From Lacrimispora xylanisolvens (GTDB lineage Bacteria; Bacillota; Clostridia; Lachnospirales; Lachnospiraceae), in the NCBI RefSeq assembly GCF_002934545.1, contig NZ_PTJA01000017.1, positions 1-64,000 on the forward strand: a stretch of 64,000 bases of DNA, written 5' to 3'. Below, piece after piece: positions 36,252 to 46,135 of this stretch; position 1 is the stretch's first letter, and the number at the start of each line of letters is the position of its first letter. The position numbers were made by a program, and so were the translations under genes. The notes beneath the pieces were generated by a model, which did not search any database, was not told where the DNA came from, and worked only from the letters and a program-made list of their open reading frames with translations.

Positions 36252-38633
36252 TTATTTTCTTTTCTCTAAAGCAATTATAGCACGTTCATATAATCCCATC
36301 TCATACTCATCCATAAGTCCTAACAGAAGTTTTCTGTTTTTTTCCAAGTAGAAAACTGCTTCCTTAGCACTCATATTTAGTATTGCGGAAAATTTTCTTT
36401 CTAATTGACGTATAGTATCTATTGGAAACCCATATTCTACTAGAAATAACCCCAATTCGGTTGTAATGCCAAGTTCATAAAATCGAATAATGCCAGACAA
36501 ATTGAATTCATCCATTTTATATCCTTTTATTATTCCCGCTTGTTGATACAGAGATTCAAATAAACACAACAATTTAGGAACTTCATATTCAATAATAGTT
36601 CTTATTTGATCAAATGTATTTACATATGCGACATCAATTTTTTCTTCTGACGAATTGATTTCATCTTTTTCTAACTGCTTTATATGATACTCAAGAACAC
36701 CCATTGTTCCGTTTATGCTATATGTTGCCAACACTGCATTATATACAGTTCCTTTATTAATTTCTAAAATGCCTGTTTCAACAAATGTTTCCAGCAAAGG
36801 TTTCATTAATTTCTTAGTCAAAAAATAGTTAATGTTATGGGAATTATTGATAAGTCCATTAAATTTGTCAAAGTTACTAGATATCATAATATATTTCAAA
36901 TAACGTTCTTGCTGATCCCTTGGATATAATCTGTTTTTTATAAAAATTGCATTAGGTAAAATCTGTTTATCAAAATTATCTTCTCTCTCAGATTTTATTT
37001 TTTTATTTTTTTCAGACAAATCTTCAATTTTAGAATTGTCAATATCTGTTTTTAAAATATTTATATCATCAAATGTTTGAAAATTAAGTTGCATTTCGTC
37101 TGTCTTTTCTATATTTCGTTGTTTTGGATCAGCATAAAAAACTCGTCCAATTGAATGATGATAGTAACGTCCAGCTCTTCCCTTTATGTTTTTTAATGCA
37201 AATGCTGTCATGGGTGTATTTCCAACACTATTATTAATTACAACAACATTTTTTGCATTTGTATTGACACCTTCTATAATTGTCGATGTACAAAATAGGA
37301 AATTAAAATCTTCATTATTAAACATTTTAAGAATTTCATTCTGTATATATTTAGGAAATTTACCATGATGAATACCTATACCATTTTCTAAAGCCTTTAT
37401 TAGACTCCAATATGTCACACTATTTTTATTACTTCCATATTTTACATTATACTTTCTTTTTAAATGATTAATAAATGCTTGCGGTATTCTGCTTTCTTTG
37501 CAGTTAATAGAATCAACAATTACTTTTGTGTATTGCATAGATCTATTTGGAGTTGAGCAATAAAATATTGCTTGTCCTAATTTATTCTCGTACAAATATT
37601 TTGCAATTCCACTAACTTTTTCTTTTGTAGTTGGACTTGCATGATCATATAATTGTATTTTAGACTCACCTAACACAGGATGAAATAATACACTGTTCAT
37701 TTTCCATGCATCAATTTCAATTCGCACCGTCGGTTCAAATTCCACTTGGAAAGTAGTTATATTATTCAATAATATAAATTTTTTCATTCCACTTTTAACA
37801 TTATCTAAATTCAAGTATGGACCTGCTAAATAATACTCTTTCACTTGCTTGGCCAGTAAATATAACGCAATCCGAAACGCCTTTGCTCTCCCCCCCTTAT
37901 CCTCTTTTGTTTCGATTATTTCCTCAATATTCTTTACACTGTCTTCATTTTTATCAAAATCTTCATCAATTTTATATACCTCATCAAAAAAGAAAAAGTC
38001 TATTATTAAATTTCCGTTATCTGCCAATAACTTTAATGTTCTTTCTGGGGTAAGTATAAAAATATATTTATTATCACTGCTAACCCCAGAATACACATTG
38101 TTAATAACCTTATAATCCAACCGAAAAGTCTGAATTAGATTATTTATACTTTCTGTATTCTCATTCAACAAAGCAATTGTTGGAAATACTAAAAGTATAT
38201 TCTTATATCTATCTCTATTCAAATATATTATTTCTCTTAATAAAAATGTTTTCCCAAAAGAGGTAGGTGCACTCACTAACATTCTTTTATTTTCAAGAAT
38301 CATAAACCTATCAACAACTTGCTTTTGTCTTTTATCCAAAAGATTATTACTAAACACTCTAGATCTGTAATAATTTTGAATCGTTTCATGTTTAATATCA
38401 TACAAATCATCCTCTGAAAATTCAAACGCAGATATTTTATTTTTTCCTTTAATATATCCAAACATTCTTAACTTTTCAGATGCTTCAAATATAACACTTC
38501 TATACAACTCATTTTTCATATATTCATCATTATCAGAAATATAACATACTAAATCTCGTATCTGCTTTTCTGCATTATCATTACCATCCTCAAACTCGTT
38601 TATTAAATCAACCAATTTGTACAAGTATTCCAT
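36252..38633 (-). CDS. hamB: HamB, DEAD/DEAH-box helicase of a Hachiman defence system
   Basis: 793-residue superfamily 2 helicase: Walker A SAPTSFGKT (121-129), DEVY Walker B (217-220), motif V SIIEGVNT-like STIIEGVNTNAKNVV, motif VI IKGRAGRY. The C-terminal half is low in similarity to known domains. It begins one base after the hamA stop; GGGAGG precedes the ATG. The helicase senses damaged or phage DNA and releases the HamA nuclease in known Hachiman systems. A run of seven G at 37890-37896 codes for Lys-Gly-Gly (246-248). Confidence 0.88.
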   Translation of the reverse strand: MEYLYKLVDLINEFEDGNDNAEKQIRDLVCYISDNDEYMKNELYRSVIFEASEKLRMFGYIKGKNKISAFEFSEDDLYDIKHETIQNYYRSRVFSNNLLDKRQKQVVDRFMILENKRMLVSAPTSFGKTFLLREIIYLNRDRYKNILLVFPTIALLNENTESINNLIQTFRLDYKVINNVYSGVSSDNKYIFILTPERTLKLLADNGNLIIDFFFFDEVYKIDEDFDKNEDSVKNIEEIIETKEDKGGRAKAFRIALYLLAKQVKEYYLAGPYLNLDNVKSGMKKFILLNNITTFQVEFEPTVRIEIDAWKMNSVLFHPVLGESKIQLYDHASPTTKEKVSGIAKYLYENKLGQAIFYCSTPNRSMQYTKVIVDSINCKESRIPQAFINHLKRKYNVKYGSNKNSVTYWSLIKALENGIGIHHGKFPKYIQNEILKMFNNEDFNFLFCTSTIIEGVNTNAKNVVVINNSVGNTPMTAFALKNIKGRAGRYYHHSIGRVFYADPKQRNIEKTDEMQLNFQTFDDINILKTDIDNSKIEDLSEKNKKIKSEREDNFDKQILPNAIFIKNRLYPRDQQERYLKYIMISSNFDKFNGLINNSHNINYFLTKKLMKPLLETFVETGILEINKGTVYNAVLATYSINGTMGVLEYHIKQLEKDEINSSEEKIDVAYVNTFDQIRTIIEYEVPKLLCLFESLYQQAGIIKGYKMDEFNLSGIIRFYELGITTELGLFLVEYGFPIDTIRQLERKFSAILNMSAKEAVFYLEKNRKLLLGLMDEYEMGLYERAIIALEKRK
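37890..37896 (-). repeat. Homopolymer of seven G inside hamB
   Basis: Seven G on the minus strand within codons 246-248 of hamB. A one-base slip would frameshift the helicase. Confidence 0.85.
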
Positions 38634-38634
38634 A

Positions 38635-39576
38635 CTATATTGCCTCCCTCTTTAGTTCTATAATCTTTTTTCTCAAATAATTTACATCTTTAATGGGAAA
38701 TATGTAAAATACTACTTCATAAGGTAATTCAACCTCAATTGAAAACAATTCATCATCAAACTTTTTTCTTATTTCTTCCACTTCACTAATAATATGCTCT
38801 TTTAGTTTTTCTTCATTGGCATAAATATCTTTTGTATAAGCAATCAAACAAGGGATTTTTATTTTTACATTATTAAGGTTTAAGTAATTAACTAGCTCAT
38901 TTATTTTCTTCTCTGATGAATAATTAAATTTTTGGGCTTCAAAACAGATTTTATTTATCTGTCTAAGCATTTTTTTAAGTTCCTCTGTATCACACTTATC
39001 AGCGATAAAAAAGGCTGTATCTGCAAAATAATTTTTTTTAAATTTATCATTTAAGTCATCAACAATACTTTTTTTACAATAATCTTTTTTTCCTGCCTTA
39101 GCTTGTCCTAACCAGATACAGATATCTGAATTTTCTTTAGTAAAATACAGTGCATCATATCCTGTTATTTCTTTTTTACTCTTTATTTCAGTATGCTTAG
39201 CTCTAATTACTAATTTTTCTGCATTTGGTGCATAAGCTTGAATAAAAATATCAAGCAAGACTTCTCCCAATGTTCCATCTGTATCTGCATTTAATCGTTT
39301 TGGAAGTCTTTGACTATACGCATATTTTGCAGCTTCTCGTAAATCTTCAAGAATTTCAAGATCTTCATGAAGCTCTAAAACTTCCGATTCAGAAAATGCA
39401 TAAAAAATCATATCGTCAATAACTAATTTTACAACATCATCCATAGATGTTGCCTCTGCTTTATGCGTGTAACCTCGATAAATATAATTGTGAGTCTGCG
39501 GAGAATAATCAATTATAACTGCTTTTAGTTGACTCGTAATCAATTCATCATAGATCTTTCTGTAATTTTTATTCAT
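38635..39576 (-). CDS. hamA: HamA, DUF1837 nuclease of a Hachiman defence system
   Basis: 313 residues of the DUF1837 family. PD-(D/E)xK-like residues are seen as Glu105 (GEVLLD), Asp141 (TGYDALYF) and Gln158-Ala-Lys160 (IWLGQAK). Where most members show ExK this one has QxK, a variant known in Mrr-like nucleases. In Hachiman, HamA degrades DNA once HamB is triggered. The start codon is nine bases after a G9 run that serves as ribosome-binding site. Next to hamB, AT-rich, beside an integrase remnant. Confidence 0.87.
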   Translation of the reverse strand: MNKNYRKIYDELITSQLKAVIIDYSPQTHNYIYRGYTHKAEATSMDDVVKLVIDDMIFYAFSESEVLELHEDLEILEDLREAAKYAYSQRLPKRLNADTDGTLGEVLLDIFIQAYAPNAEKLVIRAKHTEIKSKKEITGYDALYFTKENSDICIWLGQAKAGKKDYCKKSIVDDLNDKFKKNYFADTAFFIADKCDTEELKKMLRQINKICFEAQKFNYSSEKKINELVNYLNLNNVKIKIPCLIAYTKDIYANEEKLKEHIISEVEEIRKKFDDELFSIEVELPYEVVFYIFPIKDVNYLRKKIIELKREAI

Positions 39577-39585
39577 ATTATTTAT

Positions 39586-39594
39586 CCCCCCCCC
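39586..39594 (-). repeat. Homopolymer of nine G in the hamA ribosome-binding site
   Basis: Nine G on the minus strand (nine C as written), nine bases before the hamA ATG in a region otherwise mostly A and T. It must be the anti-Shine-Dalgarno pairing site. Length change by slippage would alter spacing and translation. Confidence 0.85.
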
Positions 39595-40067
39595 AGATTT
39601 TAGACCTATATGTCAACAAATACATTTCCATATTTAAGTCATTCAATTATGAAATATGAATTTATTCCTTTAGAACCATTTAAACAATCTCACAATCCAA
39701 TACATTGCATTTTATAACTGTTACATCCGTTGTAAAAATTATATTACATCCTAGCTTAGCCATTAAAGCTGTGCTAATTCCTGCCTAACTTTATTAAGTT
39801 ATTCTTCTTCATGTTTCGGTCTATAAGTATTTTCCATAATTTTTTATAACTCACAGGCATAAATTATTTCTCCAATTATGCAATCAAAAATACATTTTCA
39901 AACAAAGACACTTATAGTTCTATTATATCAAAACAATTTTAAGATTCAACAAAATTATATATTCGCATACTTCATACTTATATACCCTCCGTAATGTGAA
40001 TAACTGCACTCCTATGTAATACCATAAACGGATTTTACACTTATTTTAAAGCGCATTTTCTGAAATA

Positions 40068-40141
40068 TGGCTACACTTTTTACAGTCATTGGCTTCAATA
40101 ATTACATAAAATAATCATTTGGGCTATAGAAAGTGTAGCCA
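40068..40141. repeat. 12-bp inverted repeat before the integrase remnant
   Basis: TGGCTACACTTT (40068-40079) and AAAGTGTAGCCA (40130-40141), 50 bases apart. Could be an arm-type or excisionase site, or an rho-independent-like hairpin without T-run. Confidence 0.5.
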
Positions 40142-40179
40142 AATGCAAAAATCCTTAAATTTTCTTTCTAGTAAAAAAA

Positions 40180-41143
40180 ATGATGTCTACGGGTCTATTG
40201 GAAATTATATGGCAAGCGCAGAAAGCCTTACCATGTACAAAAAACGGTAGTTATTCTGTTGATGTTGAAACTAGAGGCATTGCAGGCACTTGCCGATTAT
40301 AATACAGATTCCTACGATATAAGCGTGTTAAAAAACACTTTTTCAGAAGTATATGATGTATGGTGCAAACGAAAATATAAAGAGATTTCAAAATCTAAGA
40401 TAAACGGTTATTAAGCTACCTATGGTATTTTCACCTTTTTATATAATATGCGATATGCAGATATTAAACTTTTTCACCTTCATCAGGTGATGGACGATAG
40501 CGAGAAAAATTATCCTACTCTTAGAAAGCTAAAAGTTTTATAGGGGCAACTTTTTGAATATGTGGTCATTAATGAGATTGTTACAATGGGGCGTAATATT
40601 GTTGAATACGTGAAAATAAAAGATGCTGGCAATCCAAATAAATATGATCGCACACTCTTTAGCAATGATGAAATAGATCTGTTTGGAAAAATGTAGAATA
40701 TAACGAATATATGCAGTCTGTCCTTATGCTTATATATTCTGGAGTTTGGAAAACCGATGTTTACTTATCATAAAAATGGTTTTATGTACAAGACAGCAAA
40801 ACCGATGCGGGAATAAGAGTAGTTCCCATTGCCGATAAAACTTACAAGTTCTCTGAATACTGGTATAACAACAATGAATGTGAGTATTTATTAAGTACTA
40901 CTGAAGAAAAATATTTTTTTATCAAAATTATTATGACTGTTATTTGACTATGACATTAAAAGAATTAAATATAGATCACACGCCACATGACACCCGCCAT
41001 AACTGCATCAGTCTGCTTGATACTATGAAAGTTAATCCCACCACTATAAAAATTGCTGGTCTTTCTGGTGCCCAGATACTGACGAACGTGTTTATACTTA
41101 CTTAGATATTAGCGTACTTTTAGATACCCTAAACTTAATTTAG
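40180..41143 (+). pseudogene. Decayed tyrosine-family site-specific integrase
   Basis: Reading the three forward frames in turn gives an almost complete phage/ICE integrase: GSIGNY and KRRKPYHVQKT N-terminal arm, LQALADYNTDSYDI, KSKINGY*ATYG, RKLKVL*GQLFEY, AGNPNKYDRTLFSNDEIDL, frameshift, VLMLIYSGV, then HTPHDTRHNCISLL (His-x-x-Arg) and DERVYTYLDISVLL (Tyr nucleophile), stop TAG at 41143. Several stops and frameshifts make it inactive. It points at the 3' end of rpsI, 145 bases away. Confidence 0.88.
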
Positions 41144-41227
41144 TGTTCTCTGTGTGTTCCCTACAACAATTTTTTAAGGGTTTTTGTGGTTGTTTTTCCG
41201 TTGCCCTATAATAAAAAATGAGATTAA

Positions 41228-41263
41228 AAAAACCCAGCAAATATAAGCATTTGCTGGGTTTTT
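41228..41263. terminator. Bidirectional terminator between integrase remnant and rpsI
   Basis: AACCCAGCAAAT / ATTTGCTGGGTT, 12-bp perfect stem with a six-base loop and T-runs on both sides. It ends the rplM-rpsI operon on the minus strand and can end the plus strand as well. Confidence 0.85.
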
Positions 41264-41287
41264 GAATATTTTGGATTGTATATCTTA

Positions 41288-41680
41288 TTATCTCTTTGAG
41301 AACTGCGGCGCACGACGAGCTGCCTTTAAGCCGTATTTCTTTCTTTCTTTCATTCTTGGATCTCTTGTTAAATACCCTGCTTTTTTAAGAACTGGACGGA
41401 ATTCGATGTCAGCTTTCAGTAAAGCTCTAGCGATACCGTGTCTTACAGCACCAGCCTGTCCGGTGAAACCACCGCCGTGAACGTTTACTAAAACGTCGAA
41501 CTTATCTACTGTCTCTGTTGCTGTTAATGGCTGACGAACTACAACCTTTAATGTCTCAAGACCGAAGTACTGATCGATGTCTCTCTTATTGATAGTGATC
41601 TTACCTGTACCTGGTACTAAATATACTCTAGCGATAGATTTTTTTCTTCTACCTGTTCCGTAAAATTTTGCATTAGCCAT
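41288..41680 (-). CDS. rpsI: 30S ribosomal protein S9
   Basis: 130 residues, full length. Starts [24 protein letters not shown] and ends with the basic tail [11 protein letters not shown] that reaches the P-site tRNA. Cotranscribed with rplM 28 bases upstream. Confidence 0.97.
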   Translation of the reverse strand: MANAKFYGTGRRKKSIARVYLVPGTGKITINKRDIDQYFGLETLKVVVRQPLTATETVDKFDVLVNVHGGGFTGQAGAVRHGIARALLKADIEFRPVLKKAGYLTRDPRMKERKKYGLKAARRAPQFSKR

Positions 41681-41708
41681 GATAACTTCCTCCTTTCAGC
41701 ACCTCTGA

Positions 41709-42143
41709 TTAAAATTTGAATTCTAAAACTTCTGGTTTCTGAGCAGCGTTATCATGTTCTGCGCCAGCGTATACGTGAAGTTTTGTTATCATGCTTCTTC
41801 CTAAAGGTCCCTTTGGAAGCATTCCCTTAACTGCTAATTCAATAACTCTTTCAGGCTTTTTAGCCATCATTTCTCTTAAAGTTGTTTCTTTCATACCGCC
41901 AACATAGTCAGAATGGCTGTAGTAAATCTTCTGATCTAATTTCTTACCGGTAACTTCAATCTTATCTGCGTTTACTACGATTACATAATCACCGCAATCC
42001 ATATGTGGTGTGTAAATCGGTTTGTTTTTTCCTCTTAATACTTTAGCTACTTCTGAAGCCAAGCGTCCTAATGTATATCCTGTAGCGTCAACTACGTACC
42101 ATTTTCTTTCAATTGTTGCTGGACTAGCCATAAAAGTCTTCAT
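41709..42143 (-). CDS. rplM: 50S ribosomal protein L13
   Basis: 144 residues. Conserved [25 protein letters not shown] and [10 protein letters not shown] stretches. First gene of the rplM-rpsI pair, with AGGAGGTTGTCCA before ATG. Confidence 0.97.
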   Translation of the reverse strand: MKTFMASPATIERKWYVVDATGYTLGRLASEVAKVLRGKNKPIYTPHMDCGDYVIVVNADKIEVTGKKLDQKIYYSHSDYVGGMKETTLREMMAKKPERVIELAVKGMLPKGPLGRSMITKLHVYAGAEHDNAAQKPEVLEFKF

Positions 42144-42300
42144 TGGACAACCTCCTGTAAATTATGGTGTTTTTAAGCATTATGGTGTGAATAATCGTCA
42201 CCATTTCTCGAAAAGCTGAAAACAACTTTCCAAAAGTTATATTACAAAATGCTCATTCCGGGGCTTGGCTTGAACATTTTCGTCTAACGTCACAGTTATA
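42144..42300 (-). promoter_or_regulatory. rplM 5' leader, possible L13 autoregulatory region
   Basis: About 150 bases from the predicted start to the ATG. In Firmicutes rplM leaders often bind L13; the sequence here holds hairpins (CATTTTGT... and TGGTGACGATTATTCACACCA) but I cannot confirm the L13 motif. Confidence 0.4.
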
Positions 42301-42301
42301 C

Positions 42302-42330
42302 ATTATATTACATTTCCACCTGTGTGTCAA
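42302..42330 (-). promoter_or_regulatory. Strong promoter of rplM-rpsI
   Basis: Consensus TTGACA (42325-42330), 17-base spacer, consensus TATAAT (42302-42307) on the minus strand. Confidence 0.9.
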
Positions 42331-42369
42331 CCTTTTTTCCTGTAAAAGCAGGGGTTTTTTCCTTTAAAA

Positions 42370-43410
42370 TCAAGGCTTTGCAGGCTGACTTCCAGTTACC
42401 ATCCATCCATTCCCTGATTCGTCAGAATGAAAACTGTAAAATCCGTATGCTCTGCCTGGAATAATCCGATTCTTTCGTTCCTCATCTTTTACCAATACCG
42501 TATGAGCTCCGTTTCTCACCGCCTGATGCACCACGCGGATCAATAGCCGTTCAAAATCTTCTTCCTTGCATCTGTGAATTACCAGACTTGCTTCCTTATG
42601 AGATGGAATCCGATGCTGATAAAGAGTATAGCTCCACTCCTTATTTTCACCCTTAATTTCTTTCTCAAGTTCTTTTTCATACTCAAGGCTTACCAGAGTA
42701 AGACCTTTCGCTGCTGCTTTTGGCCCTGCTGCGTTCCGGTCCCTGGCATCTATGATCTCTTCCACATGCTGGGGGGGATAAACTCCCATACCTACCTTCA
42801 TCAGGGTCCCCGCAATGATTCTTACCATGTTATATAAAAATCCATTGCCCTTGATCCGGATTGTTATGAGATCATCAGACTTTAGAACCTCAAGGCTATA
42901 AATAGTACGCACCGTCTCCTCTGCCTGTCCTCTGGCAGTACAGAAGCTTTTAAAATCATGTTCTCCCACCAGATAGGCCGAAGCTTCTCTCATCTTCTCC
43001 ACATCAAGAGGAAAATAGCAGAAATAGCTGTACAGCCGCATGGTGGGAATTTCGATCTTACGGTTCATGATCTTATAATCATATGTTTTAACGCAGTTCT
43101 GTTTCCTGGGGTGGTAGGTCTCCGATACCTCTTCCGAGTGAAGTACCCGTATGTCATCTGGCAGCCTTTGGTTCAAGGCAAAACAGATCTTGTCTGCAGG
43201 CATTCGGTTTTCTGTATCAAACACTGCCACATTTCCCTCCGAATGCACTCCGGAATCTGTCCTGCTGGCACCTGTTACAATGATCGGCTCCTTTAATAAG
43301 TCTGTCAGAGTCCGGTTTAAAACTTCCTCAATGGTGATTCCATTGTTCTGAATCTGCCAGCCGCAGTAATTGGTTCCGTCGTAGGCAACGATCATCTTAA
43401 CCCGTTTCAT
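42370..43410 (-). CDS. truA: tRNA pseudouridine synthase A, with C-terminal extension
   Basis: Converts U38-U40 of tRNA anticodon arms to pseudouridine. Catalytic Asp is in GASRTDSGVHSEGNV (about residue 51-54); further family blocks are RTIYSLEV and NGFLYNMVRIIAGTL. At 346 residues it is about 95 longer than usual TruA: from residue about 250 an added region (WSYTLYQHRIP...) has no family I know. It follows ecfT by 15 bases, likely the end of the ecf operon. Confidence 0.93.
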   Translation of the reverse strand: MKRVKMIVAYDGTNYCGWQIQNNGITIEEVLNRTLTDLLKEPIIVTGASRTDSGVHSEGNVAVFDTENRMPADKICFALNQRLPDDIRVLHSEEVSETYHPRKQNCVKTYDYKIMNRKIEIPTMRLYSYFCYFPLDVEKMREASAYLVGEHDFKSFCTARGQAEETVRTIYSLEVLKSDDLITIRIKGNGFLYNMVRIIAGTLMKVGMGVYPPQHVEEIIDARDRNAAGPKAAAKGLTLVSLEYEKELEKEIKGENKEWSYTLYQHRIPSHKEASLVIHRCKEEDFERLLIRVVHQAVRNGAHTVLVKDEERKNRIIPGRAYGFYSFHSDESGNGWMVTGSQPAKP

Positions 43411-43425
43411 AAATCCTCCTTGTTC

Positions 43426-44238
43426 TTAAAAGATCTGCACTCTCAGGATCCGGAGACCTATGATGACGGCAAGGTAAAGGACATACACCAGATAGGTGAC
43501 CCTGTCCTGATTTCCGTACTTAAGAGGCTTCATCTTCGTCCTGCCTTCTCCGCCACGGTAGCATCTTGCTTCCATCGCCATAGCCAGGTCTGTGGCACGG
43601 CGAAAAGCTGAGATAAAAAGAGGAACCAGAAGGGGGATCATGTTTTTCGCTTTCTGGATCAGATTCCCGGTCTCAAAGTCTGCACCTCTTGCCATCTGTG
43701 CTTTCATGATCTTATCTGTCTCTTCAACCAGAATGGGAATAAACCGCAGTGCAATGGACATCATCATAGATACCTCATGAACCGGGACATGGAAACGGTT
43801 TAAGAAATCAAGACTCTTTTCCAGACCGTCCGTCAGCTGGTTGGGTGTGGTGGTCAGCGTCATGATGGAAGATCCTACAACCAGATAGATTAACCGGATC
43901 CCCATAAATCCAGCCACAATCAATCCTTCCTTTGTAATCTTTAAAAATCCCAAAGATACAACTGCCGTTCCTGGAGTCAGAAACAGATTGAAGCTGACGC
44001 TGATCAGCAGCAGAAATACAATTGCTTTTAAGCCTCTGACCATGAACTTAAGAGGAACATTACTGAGCTTAATGGCCGCTGCAAGAAATACAGTCGCAAT
44101 CACATAAGCCCAGATATCATTTGCAATAAATAGGGATATGATAAAAACCATGGTCCCAAACAGCTTTGTCCGGGGATCCAGCTTATGAAGAATGGATTCC
44201 ACCGGATAATACTGCCCTAATGTAATATCTTTCAGCAT
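43426..44238 (-). CDS. ecfT: Energy-coupling factor transporter transmembrane protein EcfT
   Basis: 270 residues with five to six transmembrane segments. The two cytosolic coupling motifs are seen as ARGADF and AMEARCY (Ala-Arg-Gly type). Links the two ATPases to substrate-binding S components that are encoded elsewhere, supplying vitamins or metals. Confidence 0.94.
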   Translation of the reverse strand: MLKDITLGQYYPVESILHKLDPRTKLFGTMVFIISLFIANDIWAYVIATVFLAAAIKLSNVPLKFMVRGLKAIVFLLLISVSFNLFLTPGTAVVSLGFLKITKEGLIVAGFMGIRLIYLVVGSSIMTLTTTPNQLTDGLEKSLDFLNRFHVPVHEVSMMMSIALRFIPILVEETDKIMKAQMARGADFETGNLIQKAKNMIPLLVPLFISAFRRATDLAMAMEARCYRGGEGRTKMKPLKYGNQDRVTYLVYVLYLAVIIGLRILRVQIF

Positions 44239-44251
44239 AATATCTCCCTGT

Positions 44252-45100
44252 CTATTTTCCCAGAAGCCTTATAATCTCGTCTCTGGCCTCTTCAATTGTT
44301 GTAATGCTGGTATCAATGGGAACACCGTGGGATTTCAGGGTTTGAACCACATATGTGATCTCAGGAGCTGCCAGACCCATTGCTTCCAGTTCTTTATAAT
44401 GCTGAAATACTTCCTTTGGTGTATCATCAAACACTTTTTCTCCATGATTCATGACAAGAATCCGGTCTACGTACCGTGCCACATCCTCCATACTGTGAGA
44501 CACCAGAATAATTGTCATATTCCGTTCCTCATGGAGACGCTTGATCTGATCCAGAATCTCATCTCTTCCTTTTGGATCCAGTCCTGCTGTTGGCTCATCA
44601 AGAATCAGAACATCAGGATTCATGGCGAGAACACCTGCGATTGCAACCCGCCGCTTCTGCCCCCCGGAAAGTTCGAAGGGAGACCGCTTATAGTAGCTTT
44701 CATCAAGTCCTACCATGGTAAGGGCTTCCTTTGCCCGTTTCCCAGCTTCTTCCTTATTGAGACCCTGATTTTTAGGGCCGAAACAGACATCGGTATATAC
44801 ATCAATTTCGAAAAGCTGATGCTCGGGATACTGAAATACCAGTCCAACATGACTTCTCAGCGCCCGCATATCATAGCCTTCCTCATAAATATTTCTTCCA
44901 TTATAATATAGTTTTCCGTCGGTAGCACGGAGCAGTCCGTTTAAATGCTGGATTAAGGTTGATTTTCCCGAACCGGTATGTCCGATCAGGCCAACGAATT
45001 CCCCAGCCTCTATCTCCAGGTTCACATCCTTTAATGCATGCTGTTCAAAAGCCGTGCCTTTTCCATATACATAATTAATATGCTCTGCTTTAATTGCCAT
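44252..45100 (-). CDS. ecfA2: Energy-coupling factor ATPase EcfA2
   Basis: 282-residue ABC ATPase: Walker [11 protein letters not shown]-loop [10 protein letters not shown], signature [13 protein letters not shown], Walker [13 protein letters not shown], His switch SHSMED. The YPEHQLF segment is a mark of EcfA2. Overlaps ecfA1 by 11 bases and precedes ecfT by 13. Confidence 0.95.
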   Translation of the reverse strand: MAIKAEHINYVYGKGTAFEQHALKDVNLEIEAGEFVGLIGHTGSGKSTLIQHLNGLLRATDGKLYYNGRNIYEEGYDMRALRSHVGLVFQYPEHQLFEIDVYTDVCFGPKNQGLNKEEAGKRAKEALTMVGLDESYYKRSPFELSGGQKRRVAIAGVLAMNPDVLILDEPTAGLDPKGRDEILDQIKRLHEERNMTIILVSHSMEDVARYVDRILVMNHGEKVFDDTPKEVFQHYKELEAMGLAAPEITYVVQTLKSHGVPIDTSITTIEEARDEIIRLLGK

Positions 45101-45995
45101 GGCTTCCTCCGTTCTCCAGAATCACTTCTCCTGGGAAACGCTCTGCAAACCGCGGTAAAAGATTCTCCATCAGTTCATCAAGTGTCAATATCCCATCAGG
45201 CAAATCCAGGCCTTTCTGCTTTAACTCATAAGCAAGTTCTGTGACCTGCGGAACATCCAGACGGTAGGACTTTAGTTTCTCCACCTGTGAGAATATCTCA
45301 CGTGGCGTACCGTCCATTACAACCTTACCCTCATCCATAACAATCACTCTGTCAGCGCCTGTTACCTCTTCCATGTAATGGGTGATAAGAAGAACTGTAA
45401 TTCCCTCTTTCCGGTTCAGTTCGTGAACGGTTTTCACTACCTCTTTTCGTCCGTTAGGATCTAGCATGGCTGTAGGCTCATCTAAGACGATACACTGGGG
45501 TCTCATTGCCATTACGCCGGCTATTGCAACACGCTGCTTCTGACCGCCAGAAAGCCTGTTAGGAGACTTTAAGCGGTATGCTGCCATACCTACGCTTTTT
45601 AAGCTTTCGTCCACCCGTTTCCAGATCTCCTCTGTAGGAACACCCAGATTTTCAGGACCGAATCCCACATCCTCTTCAACAATATTTCCTATAATCTGAT
45701 TATCCGGGTTTTGAAAAACCATTCCTGTCTTTTTACGGACTTCCCATAGATTTTCTTCCCTGGAAGTATCTAAATCCTGAATCCATACCGTACCCTCAGT
45801 GGGCAGCAATATGGCATTCAGCTGTTTGGCAAAGGTAGATTTCCCTGATCCGTTATGGCCAAGGATCGCAATGAACTGACCCTGTTCCAGATCCAGGCTC
45901 ACACCGTCGATGGCACGTTTAATTTCTTCAATATTTTCTTCTTCATCTTTTCTGATATAATCAAATATCAGTTTCGACGTTTTTATTATTCCCAT
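45090..45995 (-). CDS. ecfA1: Energy-coupling factor ATPase EcfA1
   Basis: 301 residues: Walker [11 protein letters not shown]-loop [11 protein letters not shown], signature [13 protein letters not shown], Walker [14 protein letters not shown], switch [15 protein letters not shown] is typical of EcfA1. ATG at 45995 follows GAAAGG; a longer frame reaches 46034. First gene of ecfA1-ecfA2-ecfT-truA. Confidence 0.95.
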   Translation of the reverse strand: MGIIKTSKLIFDYIRKDEEENIEEIKRAIDGVSLDLEQGQFIAILGHNGSGKSTFAKQLNAILLPTEGTVWIQDLDTSREENLWEVRKKTGMVFQNPDNQIIGNIVEEDVGFGPENLGVPTEEIWKRVDESLKSVGMAAYRLKSPNRLSGGQKQRVAIAGVMAMRPQCIVLDEPTAMLDPNGRKEVVKTVHELNRKEGITVLLITHYMEEVTGADRVIVMDEGKVVMDGTPREIFSQVEKLKSYRLDVPQVTELAYELKQKGLDLPDGILTLDELMENLLPRFAERFPGEVILENGGSHGN

Positions 45996-46135
45996 AGCAA
46001 GCCTTTCTTTAAAAGTGATACACCCGTATGCCACATAATTTTAGTTGAATATTGCATAACAGTCAAGCGTCGGCAGGTATCTTTTGCAAAAACCAAGGAT
46101 TAAAAGCGAAAATTGGCAAAAAAACGTTTCACCTA

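Larger units (their letters stand above)
39577..40179. other. AT-rich intergenic stretch of the island
   Basis: About 600 bases with no convincing ORF. It contains the G9/C9 run (39586-39594), TTGACA near 39610 on the minus strand without a good -10, and a 12-bp inverted repeat (GGCTACACTTT-type) at 40068-40079 and 40130-40141 just before the integrase remnant. Confidence 0.6.

Noticed and set aside
34100-41290. Direct repeat of the rpsI 3' end as island attachment site
   Set aside because: Looked for a copy of the rpsI end at the far side of the island; none was recognisable by eye.
44327-44911. 194-codon plus-strand ORF
   Set aside because: Lies entirely opposite ecfA2, with low-complexity antisense composition and no ribosome-binding site; a shadow.
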